In this document: positions 4,139-5,503 of the stretch, piece by piece
Position numbering within the stretch: the stretch's first letter is position 1
Layout: each line of letters starts with the position of its first letter
NCBI GenBank assembly: GCA_018335765.1
Contig: JAGXRU010000179.1
Coordinates: 1 to 5,503 of the forward strand
Direction: 5' to 3'
From: Alkaliphilus sp.
GTDB taxonomy: Bacteria > Bacillota > Clostridia > Peptostreptococcales > Thermotaleaceae
DNA length: 5,503 bases
Notes under the pieces: generated by a model
What the model was told of the DNA's origin: nothing
Database searches by the model: none
Seen by the model: only the letters and a program-made list of their open reading frames with translations
Program-made: the position numbers and the translations under genes

Positions 4139-5264
4139 TGTTAAATTAATGCAGGGTAACGAAGCCTGTGTTGAGGGAGCTCTTGCAGCTGGAATGACCT
4201 TCTATGCAGGCTATCCTATCACACCATCAACTGAAATTGCTGAAGGCTCCTCTCAAAAGCTTCCTAGAGTTGGAGGAAAGTTTATTCAAATGGAAGATGA
4301 GATAGCTGGTATGGCAGCAATAATAGGAGCTTCCCTTACAGGTGCGAAGGTTATGACCGCTACCAGTGGACCTGGCTTTTCATTGAAACAGGAAAATATA
4401 GGCTATGCTGCCATAGCTGAAATACCTTGTGTAATAGTGAACGTTCAAAGGAGTGGACCAAGTACTGGTCTACCCACTTCCCCTTCTCAGGGAGATGTTA
4501 TGCAGGCTAGATGGGGTACCCATGGAGATCATCCAGTAATAGCCCTTTCACCCTCTTCGGTAAGTGAAACCTACTATTTAACCATACGGTGTTTTAATTT
4601 AGCAGAAAAATACAGAACACCCGTTATATTATTATTAGATGAAGTGGTTGGTCATATGAGAGAAAAAATCGAGATACCTAAATCCAGTGAAATAGAGATA
4701 TATAACAGATTGATTCCAGTACCCGGAGATGAAAACTATTTACCATATAGAGTTATGGAAGGTGATCTGGTACCTAGGATGTCTGCCTTTGGTGATGGCT
4801 TTAGAGATCATGTTACAGGATTAGTTCATGATGAATCTGGTTTTCCTAGCAATAGTACTGAAGTAGCCCAGCACCTCATTACAAGGTTGATGAGAAAAGT
4901 TGAAGATAATCTTGATGATATTATTGACTATGAGGAATATCAAACTGAAGATGCTGAAGTTATTGTTCTTTCCTATGGCGGCAGTGCCAGGTCAGCAAAA
5001 AGTGCTGTTAAAAAAGCAAGGAAACAAGGATTGAAGGTTGGATTGTTTAGACCCATATCGATTTGGCCTTTCCCGGAGAAACAGGTTAAGGAATTGGCTA
5101 AAAAGGTTAATGGGATCATTGTTGCTGAAATGAATTACGGACAATTAGTGCTAGAGGTTGAGAGAGTAGTTAAGAGCTCTTCAGAAGTCTATCATATAGG
5201 AAAAATTAATGGTGAAGTCATAACTCCTGACGAAATATTTGATAAAATCAAGGAGGTAATATAA
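4125..5264 (+). CDS. korA: 2-oxoacid:ferredoxin oxidoreductase, alpha subunit (2-oxoglutarate type likely)
   Basis: This protein of about 379 residues is the alpha subunit of a multi-subunit 2-oxoacid:ferredoxin oxidoreductase, which converts a 2-oxoacid and CoA to acyl-CoA, CO2 and reduced ferredoxin, and can run in reverse in anaerobes. Domain I (about 3-190) has GNEACVEGAL (11-20), GYPITPSTEIAE (29-40), FIQMEDEIAGMAAIIGAS (53-70) with the conserved Glu of the thiamine-site domain, ATSGPGFSL (79-87) and QRSGPSTGLPTSPSQGD (108-124). A linker follows, then domain II (about 277-379) with VLSYGGSARSA, LFRPISIWPFP (307-317) and EMNYGQLVLEVE. Length is normal for the split-subunit form. Four ATG codons in a row (4119-4130) make the start ambiguous; GGAGG at 4112-4116 best suits 4125 (8 bases) or 4122 (5 bases). 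It overlaps korD and is followed one base later by korB. Branched-chain-acid (vor) activity remains possible. Confidence 0.93.
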   Translation: MMKGNVKLMQGNEACVEGALAAGMTFYAGYPITPSTEIAEGSSQKLPRVGGKFIQMEDEIAGMAAIIGASLTGAKVMTATSGPGFSLKQENIGYAAIAEIPCVIVNVQRSGPSTGLPTSPSQGDVMQARWGTHGDHPVIALSPSSVSETYYLTIRCFNLAEKYRTPVILLLDEVVGHMREKIEIPKSSEIEIYNRLIPVPGDENYLPYRVMEGDLVPRMSAFGDGFRDHVTGLVHDESGFPSNSTEVAQHLITRLMRKVEDNLDDIIDYEEYQTEDAEVIVLSYGGSARSAKSAVKKARKQGLKVGLFRPISIWPFPEKQVKELAKKVNGIIVAEMNYGQLVLEVERVVKSSSEVYHIGKINGEVITPDEIFDKIKEVI

Positions 5265-5265
5265 A

Positions 5266-5503
5266 GTGAGCAGTCAATTAGTACAGCAATATTATAGAAG
5301 CGATAAGCTACCTCATATATGGTGTCCAGGATGTGGTCATGGAATTTTGATGAGAGCAGTTTCCCAAGCTATTGATAATTTAAAACTCGATAAGGATAAA
5401 GTGTGTATTGTTTCAGGAATAGGATGCTCCTCCAGAGCTCCTGGTTATATGGATTTTAATACCCTTCATACAACCCATGGCAGAGCCTTGGCTTTTGCGA
5501 CAG
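5266..5503 (+). CDS. korB: 2-oxoacid:ferredoxin oxidoreductase, beta (thiamine diphosphate) subunit, 5' part only
   Basis: The frame is open from GTG at 5266 to the window end, giving 79 codons. AAGGAGGT at 5250-5257 lies 8 bases before the GTG, inside the end of korA, and the korA stop ends one base before this start, so the two are coupled. The product begins MSSQLVQQYY and contains HIWCPGCGHGILMRA (17-31), the CPGCGHG motif of beta subunits. VSGIGCSSRAPGYMDF (49-64) and NTLHTTHGRALAFAT (65-79) follow. These match the thiamine-diphosphate-binding beta subunit, and the form LHTTHGRALAFATG is usual in 2-oxoglutarate-type KorB. The GDGD metal/diphosphate motif would lie beyond the window. A gamma subunit gene is expected to follow, as in korDABC operons. 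Confidence 0.93.
   Translation, partial: MSSQLVQQYYRSDKLPHIWCPGCGHGILMRAVSQAIDNLKLDKDKVCIVSGIGCSSRAPGYMDFNTLHTTHGRALAFAT

Overview
This looks like a chromosomal stretch from a low-GC, anaerobic, Clostridia-type Firmicute. The reasons are the AT-rich sequence, strong GGAGG-type ribosome binding sites, frequent TTG/GTG starts, and a ferredoxin-linked 2-oxoacid oxidoreductase operon together with a stand-alone carboxyltransferase of the oxaloacetate decarboxylase/pyruvate carboxylase family. The assignment is inferred from style and gene content; no rRNA or tRNA gene is present. I see no mobile element, phage gene, CRISPR array or toxin-antitoxin pair.

Layout. Positions 3-68 (+) are the last codons of a protein resembling the RsuA/RluB pseudouridine synthases. 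A hairpin terminator follows, overlapped by a possible promoter. Positions 156-611 (+) encode a small GNAT-type acetyltransferase. Positions 712-2109 (+) encode a 465-residue carboxyltransferase (OadA/PycB type) with all metal ligands but no biotin carrier domain. Positions 2152-2793 (-) encode an unrecognised 213-residue protein, convergent with the carboxyltransferase gene; the two share a 44-nt hairpin that covers the minus-strand stop codon. A short divergent promoter region separates it from surE (2915-3676, +), which ends in a clear intrinsic terminator. The following 240-bp gap holds a perfect 26-bp inverted repeat and several smaller symmetric motifs. Next comes a tightly packed operon: korD (ferredoxin subunit, 3917-4138), korA (about 4125-5264, overlapping korD) and korB (from 5266, cut by the window end).

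How the genes work together. KorD, KorA and KorB are the delta, alpha and beta subunits of one enzyme that interconverts a 2-oxoacid plus CoA with an acyl-CoA plus CO2 and reduced ferredoxin. A gamma subunit is expected just downstream. The carboxyltransferase acts on pyruvate/oxaloacetate, so both enzymes could feed an anaerobic, branched TCA pathway. They are separate transcription units, however, and this link is inference. SurE (nucleotide phosphatase) and the GNAT protein are probably single-gene units.

The least explained items are the minus-strand protein with an N-terminal DDSGSG motif and a C-terminal Cys/His cluster, and the long perfect inverted repeat in front of the kor operon. 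I found no convincing multi-gene novel system.
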